Source: Nothopassalora personata (taxonomy: Eukaryota; Ascomycota; Dothideomycetes; Mycosphaerellales; Mycosphaerellaceae). From it: a stretch of 64,000 nucleotides of DNA. The notes beneath the pieces were generated by a model, which was not told the DNA's origin, did not search any database, and saw only the letters and a program-made list of their open reading frames with translations. The stretch spans positions 2,232,001 through 2,296,000 of the forward strand of contig CM066293.1 of the NCBI GenBank assembly GCA_033816765.1, read 5' to 3'. A program made the position numbers and the translations under genes. Positions 24,546 through 34,961 of this stretch are shown in pieces; the first letter of the stretch is position 1; each line of letters begins with the position of its first letter.

Positions 24546-27500
24546 ATGAACATCTCACAGCCCGTGTCGTCGCAGCTGCAGGGCGTCAGCTTTGGCTACT
24601 TGTCCAAAAAGGATGTGCGCGCATTGTCGGCGAAACGCATCACGAATGCGACGACATTCGACACTCTGCTGAACCCTGTGCCGGCAGGTCTCTACACATC
24701 AGAACTGGGTCCATTCGGCGACAATGCGTGTGGAACATGTGGTCTCAAGAATCCGCAGTGTCCTGGTCACCCGGGTCACATCGAACTGCCGGTGCCATGC
24801 TATCATCCCACCTTCATGGACCAAGTCCTGCGACTGCTCCGGGCAGCATGCATCTACTGCGGCAAACTGAAGTTGAACAGAGTCTTGGTCGCCAGATACA
24901 TATGTAAACTGAGGCTTGTGCGGTACGGTCTGTTGAAAGAGCTGAATGAGCTTGACGAGGTCGAGTACAGAACGACCAAGGCCCAGCAGACAGCAGGCTC
25001 CGGGTCCGACGACGACAACGACGACGAGGAAGACGCCGACGTCAGAGCCATCACACAGCAATTTGAGCAATACACCAAGGACTCGATACGGCGGGCGAGG
25101 AAAGCTGGCACACTGGGCGAAGGCAAGGCAGAGGTTATCAAGAATGCGCGCACAGCCATTACGCGACAGTTCATGGCAGATATCGTCAAGGGCAAGAAGT
25201 GCGGGAATTGCGGTGCTATCAACCACTCGTACCGCAAAGATCGATTCGTCAAGATCTTCCGGAAGAAGCTTTCCGAGAAGGACCACACCGCTATGGTTCA
25301 GCAGGGCAAGAAGGCCAAGGATCCCGTCGTCGAGATGCAGCAGCTGAACCGGTCAGAGAAGAGCCGGAAGAGGAAACGCGACATGGACGAAGGTGTTGCG
25401 GACATGGAAGTGAGCTCCGAAGAGGAAGGCGACGGTGTGGACATGGACGACAGCTCGGAGGGTGAACCTGAAATTATTGGTGGGAACGTTGTGGACGAAG
25501 CCAGCGAAGAGCGATCATCAAGCACAAAGACGTCCAGTAAATCGGCCGAGGACTACGTGAACCCGAGTCAAGTGAAGGCACATCTGGAGCAACTCTTCGA
25601 TCGCGACGCCGAGATCATGAACCTGATCTACGGAATCGACCTGAAGAAGAGCACCGAGCGATTGTCAGCCGACATGTTCTTCCTCGAGACCATTGTTGTT
25701 CCACCGAATCGTTTCAGACCCGAGGCAAAGACGAGTAGCAACGAGATTTCCGAAGCGCAAGAGAACGGGCTATACAAAGACATTATCACCACCAGCGAAA
25801 CGATCTCGTCGATACAGCGCGAGTTGACCACCAAAGAGCCACAGGCTGTGTCGAGATACCGAACGAGGACGTATGCCGATCTGGAGAACGCATGGCTTCA
25901 GCTGCAGGAGAATGTCAATGTTCTGATAGATCGAAATCTTTCGCCGTTACAGGGGCGAGCCGGAGCTCGAAATGCCGATGGCGTGAAGCAAAAGCTGGAG
26001 AAGAAGGAGGGTATGTTCAGAAAGTACATGATGGGCAAGCGTGTCAATTTCGCTGCACGTACGGTCATTTCACCCGACCCGAACATCGAGACGAACGAGA
26101 TAGGGGTGCCGCCTGTCTTTGCAGTGAAGTTGACATATCCGGAGCCCGTCAGTCAGCACAACTACGAGGATATGCAACAAGCTGTCAAGAACGGTCCTTA
26201 TGTCTGGCCTGGTGCAGTGGCAATCGAGAGCGAGACTGGAGCTGTATTGAATCTGGCGAACAAGACTGCCGATGAGAGACTAGCACTAGCGAACTCATTA
26301 CTCGCGCCGTCAGTGGGCAGCAATGTTCACGGAGCAAGACCGAAGAAGGTGCATCGACATCTGAATAATGGCGACATTGTCATCATGAACAGACAACCGA
26401 CACTGCACAAGCCTAGTATGATGTGTCACAAAGCAAGAGTCCTACCAGGAGAGAAGACACTTCGGATGCACTACGCCAATTGCAACACCTACAACGCCGA
26501 TTTCGATGGTGACGAGATGAACATGCATTTTCCGCAAAACGAGCTCGCGCGAGCAGAGGCTCTTCTGATTGCAGACACAGACCACCAATACCTATCTGGG
26601 ACTGCCGGCAATCCTCTGCGAGGTCTTATTCAGGATCACATCTCGATGTGCGTCTGGCTGACGAATCGAGACATGTTCTTCGAGCGCGGCGAGTACATGA
26701 ACCTGCTCTACTCAGCTCTACGCCCAGAAGATCGCCACTGTGAGAGTAATCGACTGGAGACTTTGCCGCCCGCAATCATCAAGCCGAAACCTTTGTGGAC
26801 TGGCAAGCAAGTCATTAGCACCGTGCTCAAGAACCTGCAGCCAGCAGGTACGGCGGGTCTCAACATGACCGGCAAGAGTACCACTGCAGCCACTATGTGG
26901 GGGGAGCATGGTAAAGAAGAAGGCGTGGTGATCTTTGAGGACGGTGAGCTCATGCAAGGCATTCTCGACAAGAAGCAGATTGGTCCTTCTGCTGGTGGCC
27001 TCGTCAATGCCGTATACGAGGCATATGGCTACCGCGCTGCGGGAAGGTTGCTGAGCATTCTTGGTCGGCTGTTGACAAAGCTTCTGCATATGCGTGCCTT
27101 CTCTTGTGGTGTGGAAGACTTGGTCTTCACGCGAAAGGGAGAAGAGGACAGACGAGCTGCTCTAGCCGGAGCAGATTCGGTCGGTCTGAAGGTGGCGGCT
27201 AAATATGTCTCGCTGGAGGACCAGAAGCCCAAGAGCGACGACAGAGAGCTGCGGAAACGACTTGAAGACGTGCTTCGTGACGATGAGAAGATGCAAGGTC
27301 TCGATTCGCTCATGAACAACAGCACAAGAGATCTTAGTGGTGACGTGTCGAATCGCTGCATGCCAGCAGGCCTGACGAAGCCCTTCCCGAAGAACCAAAT
27401 GCAGACCATGACCACTTCTGGTGCAAAGGGATCCAAGGTCAACGTCAACTTGATCTCCTGTAATCTTGGACAGCAAGTTCTGGAAGGTCGCAGAGTACCC

Positions 27501-29693
27501 GTAATGGTCAGCGGTAAGACGTTGCCTTGCTTCAAGCCATTCGAGTCGAGCGTTCGAGCTGGCGGCTACGTCGTGGATCGTTTCTTGACCGGGATTCGAC
27601 CTCAGGAGTACTTCTTTCACGCCATGGCTGGTCGCGAAGGTCTTATCGACACTGCCGTCAAGACCTCTCGTTCTGGGTACCTCCAGAGATGTCTGATCAA
27701 GGGTATGGAAGGTCTACGAGCGGAGCACGATTCATCCGTGCGCCATACTGAAGATGGTAGCGTGATCCAATTCCTGTACGGCGAAGATGGTCTGGACGTT
27801 GGCAAAGCCAAATATCTTTCCGACTTCAAGTTCACTGCCGAGAACTACCTTTCGCTCTTCCACACCTACCAAATGGACGAGTCGAAGCAGCTGCTAGATG
27901 ATGAAGTCAAGGATCATGCCAAGGCTGCGGAGAAGAAGTTCAGGAAGACGGGCGACCTGGGCGTAAGCGAGCCTGCCTTGTCGCTCTACCCGCCGGGTGT
28001 GCATGGCGGCAGTATATCAGAGAAGGTGCTTGCTGATGCGCGAGAGTGGGTCGACAAGGACAAAGAACGACTCATCAAAGACAAGAAGAAGAACCCAGAT
28101 GGCATCGTCAGCAAGAAGAACTTCAACAACATTCTGGACATGAGGTACCTCAAGTCTGTTGTGGAGCCTGGTGAGGCAGTTGGTGTCGTTGCTGGCCAGT
28201 CCGTCGGTGAACCATCAACACAGATGACCCTGAACACCTTCCATTTGGCTGGTCACGCTGCGAAGAACGTCACGCTGGGTATTCCTCGACTGCGAGAAAT
28301 TGTCATGACAGCAGCTGCCAACATCTCGACGCCTGCTATGACTCTCGTCATGAACCCCGACATCTCCGTTGAGGATGCAAAGAAGTTCGCGAAGGGTATC
28401 AGCAAGCTCAGTCTAGCTGAGATCGTTGACAACGTCTCGGTGACAGAGTCAATAGGCAAAGGTATTGGCTATGGCGAGGCGAGGAAGTATGATGTCAAGC
28501 TCGACTTCTTCCCCAGCGAGGAGTACCAGAAAGAGTACGCCATCACGATACAAGACGTTGTCGCCACCATCGAACACAGACTTCTGCCAAGATTACAAGC
28601 TGCGACGAGAAAAGAGCTGAAGAAGCGAGGTGCACAAAGGTCACTCAAGACTGCTGCTGGCGATGATGCACTGCCTCAGATCGGGCAGTCCGCTGGCAGA
28701 ATCGAGGAAGAGCGAGCTCGCCCGGAAGGCGGACGTGAAGGTGGTGATGACGACTCCAACGATGAAGGCGATGATGATGCAACACGCGACAAGTCCAAGA
28801 GCAACAAGCAACAAGCAGGCTACGATGCATACGAAGATGACGAGGAGCAGAACATCAAACAACGACAAGCCACCCCAGAGCTCGTCGAAGGCGAAGAAGA
28901 CGAGACGTACGGCGGCTCACCCCGCTCCTCAGTCGAACCCAACGAGGATGCACTCGCCGCGCGCTCCGAAGCGAAAGACCGCGCAGCCCGCATCAGAGGC
29001 AACGACAAAACTCACGACGTCGTTACCTTTACCTTCGACGACAAGAAGGGCGCAACCTGCTCCTTCACCCTGGAATACGACTCCGCCTCCGCCAAAATTC
29101 TGATGCTCAACGTTGTCGAAACCTCCCTCCATCAAGCCCTGATCCAATCTGTTCCCGGCATGTCCCTCTGCATGCTCGACGAAGAAGCAACCAAGGAAGC
29201 CGACGGCAAACCTATCCTCGCCGCTTCCGGTACTAACATAAGAGCAATGTGGGAATACCAGAATGCCGTCCACCCTCACCACATCTACACCAATTCCATC
29301 CACGAGATCTTGATCCATTACGGCGTTGAAGCGGCGCGGAACGCGATCGTCAAGGAAATCTCAGGCGTCTTCGGCGGTCATGGTATCTCTGTTGACACGA
29401 GACATCTTACGCTCATCGCTGACTATATGACCCGTGATGGGGCGTACCAAGCTTTCTCGCGGATGGGGTATAGGAATAATCCTAGTCCGTTCATGAAAAT
29501 GTCGTTCGAGACTACGCTGAGCTTCCTGAGAGACGCGGTTCTGGAGGGTGATTTTGATGATCTAGAGGGACCGAGTGCGAGGATTGTGGCAGGAAGAGTT
29601 GGAAAGATGGGGACGGGTGGTTTCGATGTGCTTATGCCGTTGGCTGAGAGCCATGAGGTTGAGGAGGATGAGGATGTTGAGATGGAAGATTAG
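24546..29693 (+). CDS. RPA190: RNA polymerase I largest subunit
   Basis: A single intronless ORF of 1,715 codons encodes the catalytic subunit that transcribes the 35S ribosomal RNA precursor in the nucleolus. The N-terminal zinc-binding clamp region is visible at about residues 62-78 (CGTCGLKNPQCPGHPGH). The catalytic magnesium loop NADFDGDEMNMH lies at about residues 650-661. The run FHLAGHAAKNVTLGIPRLRE near residue 1,235 is typical of the bridge-helix/trigger-loop region. Pol I features set it apart from the Pol II subunit: acidic insertions near residues 155-165, 285-310 and 1,395-1,420, and no C-terminal heptad repeat. The length is close to the yeast protein (about 1,660 residues). The first ATG gives the conserved start MNISQPVSSQ followed by the FGYLS block. 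Base composition is ordinary and un-RIPed despite the transposon block 500 bp upstream. Confidence 0.97.
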   Translation: MNISQPVSSQLQGVSFGYLSKKDVRALSAKRITNATTFDTLLNPVPAGLYTSELGPFGDNACGTCGLKNPQCPGHPGHIELPVPCYHPTFMDQVLRLLRAACIYCGKLKLNRVLVARYICKLRLVRYGLLKELNELDEVEYRTTKAQQTAGSGSDDDNDDEEDADVRAITQQFEQYTKDSIRRARKAGTLGEGKAEVIKNARTAITRQFMADIVKGKKCGNCGAINHSYRKDRFVKIFRKKLSEKDHTAMVQQGKKAKDPVVEMQQLNRSEKSRKRKRDMDEGVADMEVSSEEEGDGVDMDDSSEGEPEIIGGNVVDEASEERSSSTKTSSKSAEDYVNPSQVKAHLEQLFDRDAEIMNLIYGIDLKKSTERLSADMFFLETIVVPPNRFRPEAKTSSNEISEAQENGLYKDIITTSETISSIQRELTTKEPQAVSRYRTRTYADLENAWLQLQENVNVLIDRNLSPLQGRAGARNADGVKQKLEKKEGMFRKYMMGKRVNFAARTVISPDPNIETNEIGVPPVFAVKLTYPEPVSQHNYEDMQQAVKNGPYVWPGAVAIESETGAVLNLANKTADERLALANSLLAPSVGSNVHGARPKKVHRHLNNGDIVIMNRQPTLHKPSMMCHKARVLPGEKTLRMHYANCNTYNADFDGDEMNMHFPQNELARAEALLIADTDHQYLSGTAGNPLRGLIQDHISMCVWLTNRDMFFERGEYMNLLYSALRPEDRHCESNRLETLPPAIIKPKPLWTGKQVISTVLKNLQPAGTAGLNMTGKSTTAATMWGEHGKEEGVVIFEDGELMQGILDKKQIGPSAGGLVNAVYEAYGYRAAGRLLSILGRLLTKLLHMRAFSCGVEDLVFTRKGEEDRRAALAGADSVGLKVAAKYVSLEDQKPKSDDRELRKRLEDVLRDDEKMQGLDSLMNNSTRDLSGDVSNRCMPAGLTKPFPKNQMQTMTTSGAKGSKVNVNLISCNLGQQVLEGRRVPVMVSGKTLPCFKPFESSVRAGGYVVDRFLTGIRPQEYFFHAMAGREGLIDTAVKTSRSGYLQRCLIKGMEGLRAEHDSSVRHTEDGSVIQFLYGEDGLDVGKAKYLSDFKFTAENYLSLFHTYQMDESKQLLDDEVKDHAKAAEKKFRKTGDLGVSEPALSLYPPGVHGGSISEKVLADAREWVDKDKERLIKDKKKNPDGIVSKKNFNNILDMRYLKSVVEPGEAVGVVAGQSVGEPSTQMTLNTFHLAGHAAKNVTLGIPRLREIVMTAAANISTPAMTLVMNPDISVEDAKKFAKGISKLSLAEIVDNVSVTESIGKGIGYGEARKYDVKLDFFPSEEYQKEYAITIQDVVATIEHRLLPRLQAATRKELKKRGAQRSLKTAAGDDALPQIGQSAGRIEEERARPEGGREGGDDDSNDEGDDDATRDKSKSNKQQAGYDAYEDDEEQNIKQRQATPELVEGEEDETYGGSPRSSVEPNEDALAARSEAKDRAARIRGNDKTHDVVTFTFDDKKGATCSFTLEYDSASAKILMLNVVETSLHQALIQSVPGMSLCMLDEEATKEADGKPILAASGTNIRAMWEYQNAVHPHHIYTNSIHEILIHYGVEAARNAIVKEISGVFGGHGISVDTRHLTLIADYMTRDGAYQAFSRMGYRNNPSPFMKMSFETTLSFLRDAVLEGDFDDLEGPSARIVAGRVGKMGTGGFDVLMPLAESHEVEEDEDVEMED

Positions 29694-30028
29694 ACCGGTG
29701 TACCCGGACTTGGTGGGAAATGTGTTGAAAGGGAAGTCAAGCTCGGAGAATGGCGTCTTGCTGAGAAAAGTCGAAGGACTATGGTTCATGTAGAAGCTGT
29801 CCAATATTGTGATATCCTGCTAAGCCACTTCTGTACATTCGTGTCATGTGAGGGCACTTAGTGCAACGGGGAAGCTCTTCTGGACTTCAGCGTGATGCGT
29901 CGTTTCGTTTGGACAAATGTTGAGCCAGACGTTTGGGAAGAGCGCTTTGGCAAAGTCTTCCACTGTGAGAATAACGAAAAGAAGCTGCAGCAGCCGCTGA
30001 CAACCTCCTCCGCCACACGATTCTCCCG
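29694..30028. other. intergenic
   Basis: The 3' flank of RPA190 and upstream sequence of the ubiquitin-like ORF. Nothing further is seen; open frames on the minus strand here overlap the neighbours and have no homology I recognise. Confidence 0.5.
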
Positions 30029-30346
30029 ATGCTGACTGAGGCCATCGGACAGAGCGACAATGCCATCCCCACTCCGATCCTCATTCCGTCTCGAGCGACG
30101 TACCAGATTGTGCTCAGGGTTGCGCCGGATTATGGGCAGGGTACGGGTTTCCCTGTCAATATCAAGAAGGAGGATACCGTGAGGCATCTCAAGGAGTTGG
30201 TGGAGGTAGAGACTGAGGTGGTGCCGGAGGGGCAGAGGTTGTTTTTTATGGGAGAGGAGATGAAGGATGAGTGGAAGCAGGTTGGACAGTATGGGTTGAT
30301 GGATGGGGGAGTTGTGGAGATGAAGAGGAGGGGCGAGGCGCTTTAG
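30029..30346 (+). CDS. ubiquitin-like domain protein
   Basis: A 105-codon ORF. Residues about 23-100 resemble a ubiquitin fold: a first strand (YQIVLRVAPDYG), a helix region (DTVRHLKELVEVETEV), then the EGQRLFFMGEEMKD block that corresponds to the conserved QRLIF.GK.L segment of ubiquitin, and a final strand (DGGVVEMKRRG). There is no C-terminal di-glycine, so it is probably not conjugated in the way ubiquitin is. It could be a stand-alone Ubl protein, or the last exon of a larger gene if upstream exons were missed. It lies 336 bp downstream of RPA190 in the same direction. Confidence 0.6.
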   Translation: MLTEAIGQSDNAIPTPILIPSRATYQIVLRVAPDYGQGTGFPVNIKKEDTVRHLKELVEVETEVVPEGQRLFFMGEEMKDEWKQVGQYGLMDGGVVEMKRRGEAL

Positions 30347-30886
30347 GATGGAGGTGGAGGCGGAGATGTTGGTTTGAGGGAGGTTTGGTCGAGGTGCTGA
30401 GTCTCAGTAGGTAAGTTATGGGGTGTTTGGCAGCGGTGCCTTTCCGCAGCCCCTCACACCGCAGCCCCTCACACCCCCCCTCAATGACATACTTCCAGGT
30501 GAGCGACTGGCTACGCTTCAGGAAGGGGAGGCTGTGTCAGTATCTGCTGCCAAGGTCCTGCCATTATTATTATCAGGACATGTTATCACTACCAAGCAGG
30601 CGAGATGGCGGCGAGTAGCAAGTTGTGCCTCGTACAGTCGACCACTGCGCCCATTCGATCGATGTTGGCCGAACAAACAAAGCCAGCCGAAACATGACGA
30701 CACACACTCCGCCCGCCGCTGACTCGCCAACCAGACGCGCGATGACGCTGCGCTGCCAGGAACCAAAGTCTCTTCGAAACTCGAGTCGCGGACGCTATTT
30801 GCCATGGTTACAAAGACGTCTTCCTATGTCTGCCCTTCGCTTGGGCCCTTTCTGCAGTCATACATCCCCCACCATCAACATCCGCC
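30347..30886. other. intergenic, upstream of the kinase gene
   Basis: A short C-rich direct repeat (GCAGCCCCTCACACC twice near 30,447-30,476) is the only visible structure. The small ORFs here are mutually overlapping and unsupported. Confidence 0.4.
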
Positions 30887-32470
30887 ATGACTTGTCTACA
30901 CGAAGGTGCTGAGCTCGTGGCAGAGTCCGGCAGGACATATCTGGCCGTCGCCTCTCTTGGCCAGGACAATGTCTGGATTGGCGCTGAGAAGGATAAAGAC
31001 GACCACATCGTCGTGTTGAAGTCTCCGGCACCCAGTGATGCACCTGGAGTCTGGCCCAAGTTCCAGCAGGAGATGACCATGCACGAGCTGTTCAAAGGTT
31101 GCCCCACGATCAGAGAACAAGTCGACCGCATTGCCCCTGATCAATCCGGATCACCACCAATCTTGGTCCTGGAAATGATCGCAACAACCGTCTGGATGGC
31201 TAGGAAGAAGAGACCATTCGCTCGAGCGGAGATTGTTGCCATCATCAGAGGTCTTCTGGAGAGTCTTCGTGATGTGCACGACAAGGGTCTGGTATATTCC
31301 GACATCAAAATGCCAAATATAATGCTCGACGGTTTCCACAATCACAACCCATCTGACGGAACTGATCTGACAGTCAAACTTGGCGATTTGGGCGAGGTCA
31401 TGCATCCTGCGCATGGTACTGCGCAACCCATCGCCTACCGTGCACCCGAGATATTCTTCAAGGGTGAGATTACCCCAGCCGCCGACATCTGGGCAGTCGG
31501 ATTGGTGTTGTCACATCTACTGGAGGCTCAAACGAACTTTTCCGAGACCGGGCTCTACAACGATCTCTTTCACCAGGACAGTACCGCAGATCAATCGGCA
31601 CAGGCTCTGCGCTTCGCCATTGCGAATGACTACGACCTGAAGAGCTCCGACTACTATCGGGAGTGTGCTCTGCCGTGCTCGAATGGAGCAGATCATGTCA
31701 ATCGTTGGGATAGCATCAGAGAAAAGCTTGCACCTAACGACGTTGCATTCCTGCAAGAGATCATGCAGGCTGATCCCCGAAATCGTCCTACTGCGGCTGC
31801 CTTGCTAGAACATACCTGGTTCAAGGACTCCGAGACCGTCAGTGGGAAAGCGGCAGAACCTGACACAAGCGCGGACAACCACATGGCAGACGCCCAACCT
31901 CTCCAGACCACAGGCATTAAGGCGGAGCAAGCACCTCAGAACAGCGAAGCCAACACGCATGCGCCGATAGAGTTCAGTAGCATCAACCACAATGCGGCTC
32001 CCGTGGAAGCTACCTTTGGAACTGCGGCTTCGGGACTTACTCAGACCATCGACACTGATGCCGAGAGGGCTCCTGAGAATGTCAAAAACAGCTCCTGCGA
32101 TCCGATTGAGTTCCAAAACATATCCCCGAGTGCTGTCACCGCAAGCGCAGAAGGTGATGCTGCGGAGCCAGAAGTTTCACTACGCAGTCACAATTCACCG
32201 AACACCGCACCTCAACTCAGTCCGGTGAGAGCTTTTAGCCCAATCATGTTCCAGGACATCAATGCCGTTAGTGTACCCGACGACTTCTCCGATGAAGCTG
32301 CATCGAGAATCGACACCGCTCAAAAGCGTCTCTCGGCGCGAGGCGTACACTCTGTCCAGCTGAACAATCAGCCACTTGTTGATAGCAAGCACAAGCGAAA
32401 GCGCTCAAGTTTATCTTTACAGCCAATCACTGTCGGATCACCGCATCGTCGGTCAGGGAGCCTATCATGA
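30887..32470 (+). CDS. divergent serine/threonine protein kinase-like protein
   Basis: A 527-codon intronless ORF. Residues about 10-310 form a protein kinase domain. The ATP-anchoring lysine is likely K45 (VVLKS). The catalytic loop reads YSDIKMPNIML, with Asp139 and Asn144 kept but the usual His-Arg before the Asp replaced by Tyr-Ser. The metal-binding DFG is GDLGE with Asp167 kept. An APE motif (RAPEIFF) and the helix DIWAVGLVLSHLLEA follow. The domain ends with a typical RPTAAALLEHTWF block. The C-terminal 210 residues are low-complexity, with three repeats of a PIEF/PIMF-QNI-like motif (APIEFSSIN, DPIEFQNIS, SPIMFQDIN) and a basic tail with KHKRKR that could be a nuclear signal. The catalytic Lys, Asp, Asn and Asp are all present, so activity is plausible. 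Substrate unknown. Confidence 0.8.
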   Translation: MTCLHEGAELVAESGRTYLAVASLGQDNVWIGAEKDKDDHIVVLKSPAPSDAPGVWPKFQQEMTMHELFKGCPTIREQVDRIAPDQSGSPPILVLEMIATTVWMARKKRPFARAEIVAIIRGLLESLRDVHDKGLVYSDIKMPNIMLDGFHNHNPSDGTDLTVKLGDLGEVMHPAHGTAQPIAYRAPEIFFKGEITPAADIWAVGLVLSHLLEAQTNFSETGLYNDLFHQDSTADQSAQALRFAIANDYDLKSSDYYRECALPCSNGADHVNRWDSIREKLAPNDVAFLQEIMQADPRNRPTAAALLEHTWFKDSETVSGKAAEPDTSADNHMADAQPLQTTGIKAEQAPQNSEANTHAPIEFSSINHNAAPVEATFGTAASGLTQTIDTDAERAPENVKNSSCDPIEFQNISPSAVTASAEGDAAEPEVSLRSHNSPNTAPQLSPVRAFSPIMFQDINAVSVPDDFSDEAASRIDTAQKRLSARGVHSVQLNNQPLVDSKHKRKRSSLSLQPITVGSPHRRSGSLS

Positions 32471-32549
32471 GAATAGTGGTGGACCACCATCAAACTTCAC
32501 CTAATATACACTCTGGAGTTATCTGTCTTGACTAAGCTTGACCAGGCGC

Positions 32550-33791
32550 CTACACCTGTTCGCCATACAAGGTCTTGACCTTCTTTAGACCATGGCCGTC
32601 ATCTCTATAGACGCCATCGACCAGCGGCGCTCTCTCCTGCTTTCCATCTTTAGGCAGCTCATTCACAAAATGCCACTGCATGATCTCCTTGTATCCTTTG
32701 GACTTCCAATCGTTGATTGTCCCATTCGGGAAGAAAGGCAAGGTGTCCTCAAGTGCCGAGTCGTGGGCGATCAAAACCATTACATTCGGATCTGCATCGT
32801 AGTCGAAGAGCGAAGTGATACTTTGCATAGCAGTTTTCGGATCATCATACCACGAACCATAGGGACCTCCGGTGCTACATCGATAGAACGCGCTTGTTCG
32901 GCTGTTCTCCTGGTCCGGGTGGCACTTGGTAAAGATCGAGCATGGACATGGGCGCGATAGTCTTGGATCGAGAACTGTATTGTTTGGAATTGGATCTGGT
33001 AGTGGGATATACTGCGAGGGTCGAATGACTCCCGCGAAATGGCACACGTCTCCACCCATGAAGATGAAAGTCTCTGGCGTGGTCCGTACGAGTGCCGAAA
33101 TGTGTCCCGTGGTGTGTCCCGGCACGTTCAGGACGTACAGACTACCGTCGCCGAAGTAGTCATGGGCCTGGTACCCACCAATCTTGAGAGCATCACTGAA
33201 CGGAGGCTCGATGAAGTTTCGGCCTTCGAAGTCCGCTTCATAGAAGGTTGAGGTTTTGTTTGCCGGAAACCCGGGCTCGAAGGCGTCCTTGAAACCTGGA
33301 CCGACAATCACATCTGTCTTCTTATTCAAGCGAGAGATGTTCCCGGAGTGATCGTAATGCCAGTGGCTCAGGATCAGGGCTTTGATGTCGTCTGGGTTGA
33401 TGCCGCCGTCTTTGACGGTATCTTGAACACACATCAGAGAAATCCTGCGCGGCAACTCGACTCGTGGTAGAAACGTACCTATCACCTCTTTCTCCACTTT
33501 CAGACCTGGCACTCGCACGCTCACTACATCATACACAAACGGCACCAGATTCTGCCAATCGCGACGACTACCAAGGTCGAACAGCACCTGGTCACCGGTC
33601 TGCTTGTTCTTGATGTAGAAGGAATAAGTCGGCAGATTCAACCACTCATGCCCTGGAATATCCGGCTCGATCAACGTCGACGGATGACACACGAGATTGC
33701 AAGTGGTGTCGATGATGGAAACTTCACAGATGCTGTCGCTTTTCGGGAGGTTGAGGTTCGGGGCTGGCTTGGGTTGGATTTGGGTTGACAT
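32550..33791 (-). CDS. metallo-beta-lactamase-fold hydrolase, N-acyl homoserine lactonase-like
   Basis: A 413-codon ORF on the minus strand. The zinc-binding signature HXHXDH is seen as HWHYDH at residues 143-148. Further ligands are offered by VPGHTTGH (about residues 218-225) and GGDVCHF (about 242-248). The layout LFDLGSRRDWQN, then SHWHYDHSGN, then GHTTGHISALV resembles fungal proteins annotated as AhlD/AttM-type lactonases. These open lactone rings such as bacterial quorum signals or mycotoxin lactones, but many family members have unknown substrates. No signal peptide is seen, so it is probably cytosolic. It converges with the kinase gene, with 79 bp between the stops. Confidence 0.82.
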   Translation of the reverse strand: MSTQIQPKPAPNLNLPKSDSICEVSIIDTTCNLVCHPSTLIEPDIPGHEWLNLPTYSFYIKNKQTGDQVLFDLGSRRDWQNLVPFVYDVVSVRVPGLKVEKEVIGTFLPRVELPRRISLMCVQDTVKDGGINPDDIKALILSHWHYDHSGNISRLNKKTDVIVGPGFKDAFEPGFPANKTSTFYEADFEGRNFIEPPFSDALKIGGYQAHDYFGDGSLYVLNVPGHTTGHISALVRTTPETFIFMGGDVCHFAGVIRPSQYIPLPDPIPNNTVLDPRLSRPCPCSIFTKCHPDQENSRTSAFYRCSTGGPYGSWYDDPKTAMQSITSLFDYDADPNVMVLIAHDSALEDTLPFFPNGTINDWKSKGYKEIMQWHFVNELPKDGKQERAPLVDGVYRDDGHGLKKVKTLYGEQV

Positions 33792-34423
33792 GATGGATTG
33801 TTTGAATGCAGGGATGATGTGAATATACCGGTATACCTTGATGGATTTGTAACACCTGTCATTGTATTATATGCCATTTGGCGACCTGTGCCCATCTTTC
33901 AACAGCTGCCCCGCTCAGGAACAGGTTGAAGGACTTTCGCATGCCCACCCCGCTCATTACTCCTCTCGAGCCAAGGTGATGATCCTGCATCGCGGCACTC
34001 CGCGTGGACCGGGTAGATGGTTCGTAAGGTCGATCTCACGTTTCTGATAGTGGGCTTACAAAGCAGGCAGCATCGCAAAGAGAGCATGTCACGTTACGAG
34101 CTTCGCAGCTTTCACTGCGCAGTGCGGCGTAGCATAGTCTTCGGTGTCATCGATCCCTACTGCCGCGACCATCATGCCGCTACTCTGGGCTCTGCACTAT
34201 GGACGACGATGTATTGGTTCTGCTTCCTGTTCTGCACGGCTGCGGGGTGGTGGTTGAAGATGGTGAAAGGTGAAAGGTGGACGTTGTATTGTGAGTGCTG
34301 TTGAACTTTATGTTCGAGTTCCATCGCTAGTTCTAGTGTCGATTTGAAGATTTTTGGGCGACGGATTTGACGGTGGTGAGATAGTTGAGAAGCACACGGA
34401 TATTCTATTCTACGTTGAAATAG
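33792..34423. other. intergenic
   Basis: Promoter side of the lactonase-like gene and unassigned sequence. The short ORFs on both strands overlap each other and have no recognisable domain. Confidence 0.4.
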
Positions 34424-34429
34424 CCTAGC

Positions 34430-34961
<532 letters not shown>

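Noticed and set aside
24699..29318. Many antisense and out-of-frame ORFs inside RPA190 (up to 195 codons)
   Set aside because: They are shadows of a well-conserved 1,715-codon gene and have no domain of their own.
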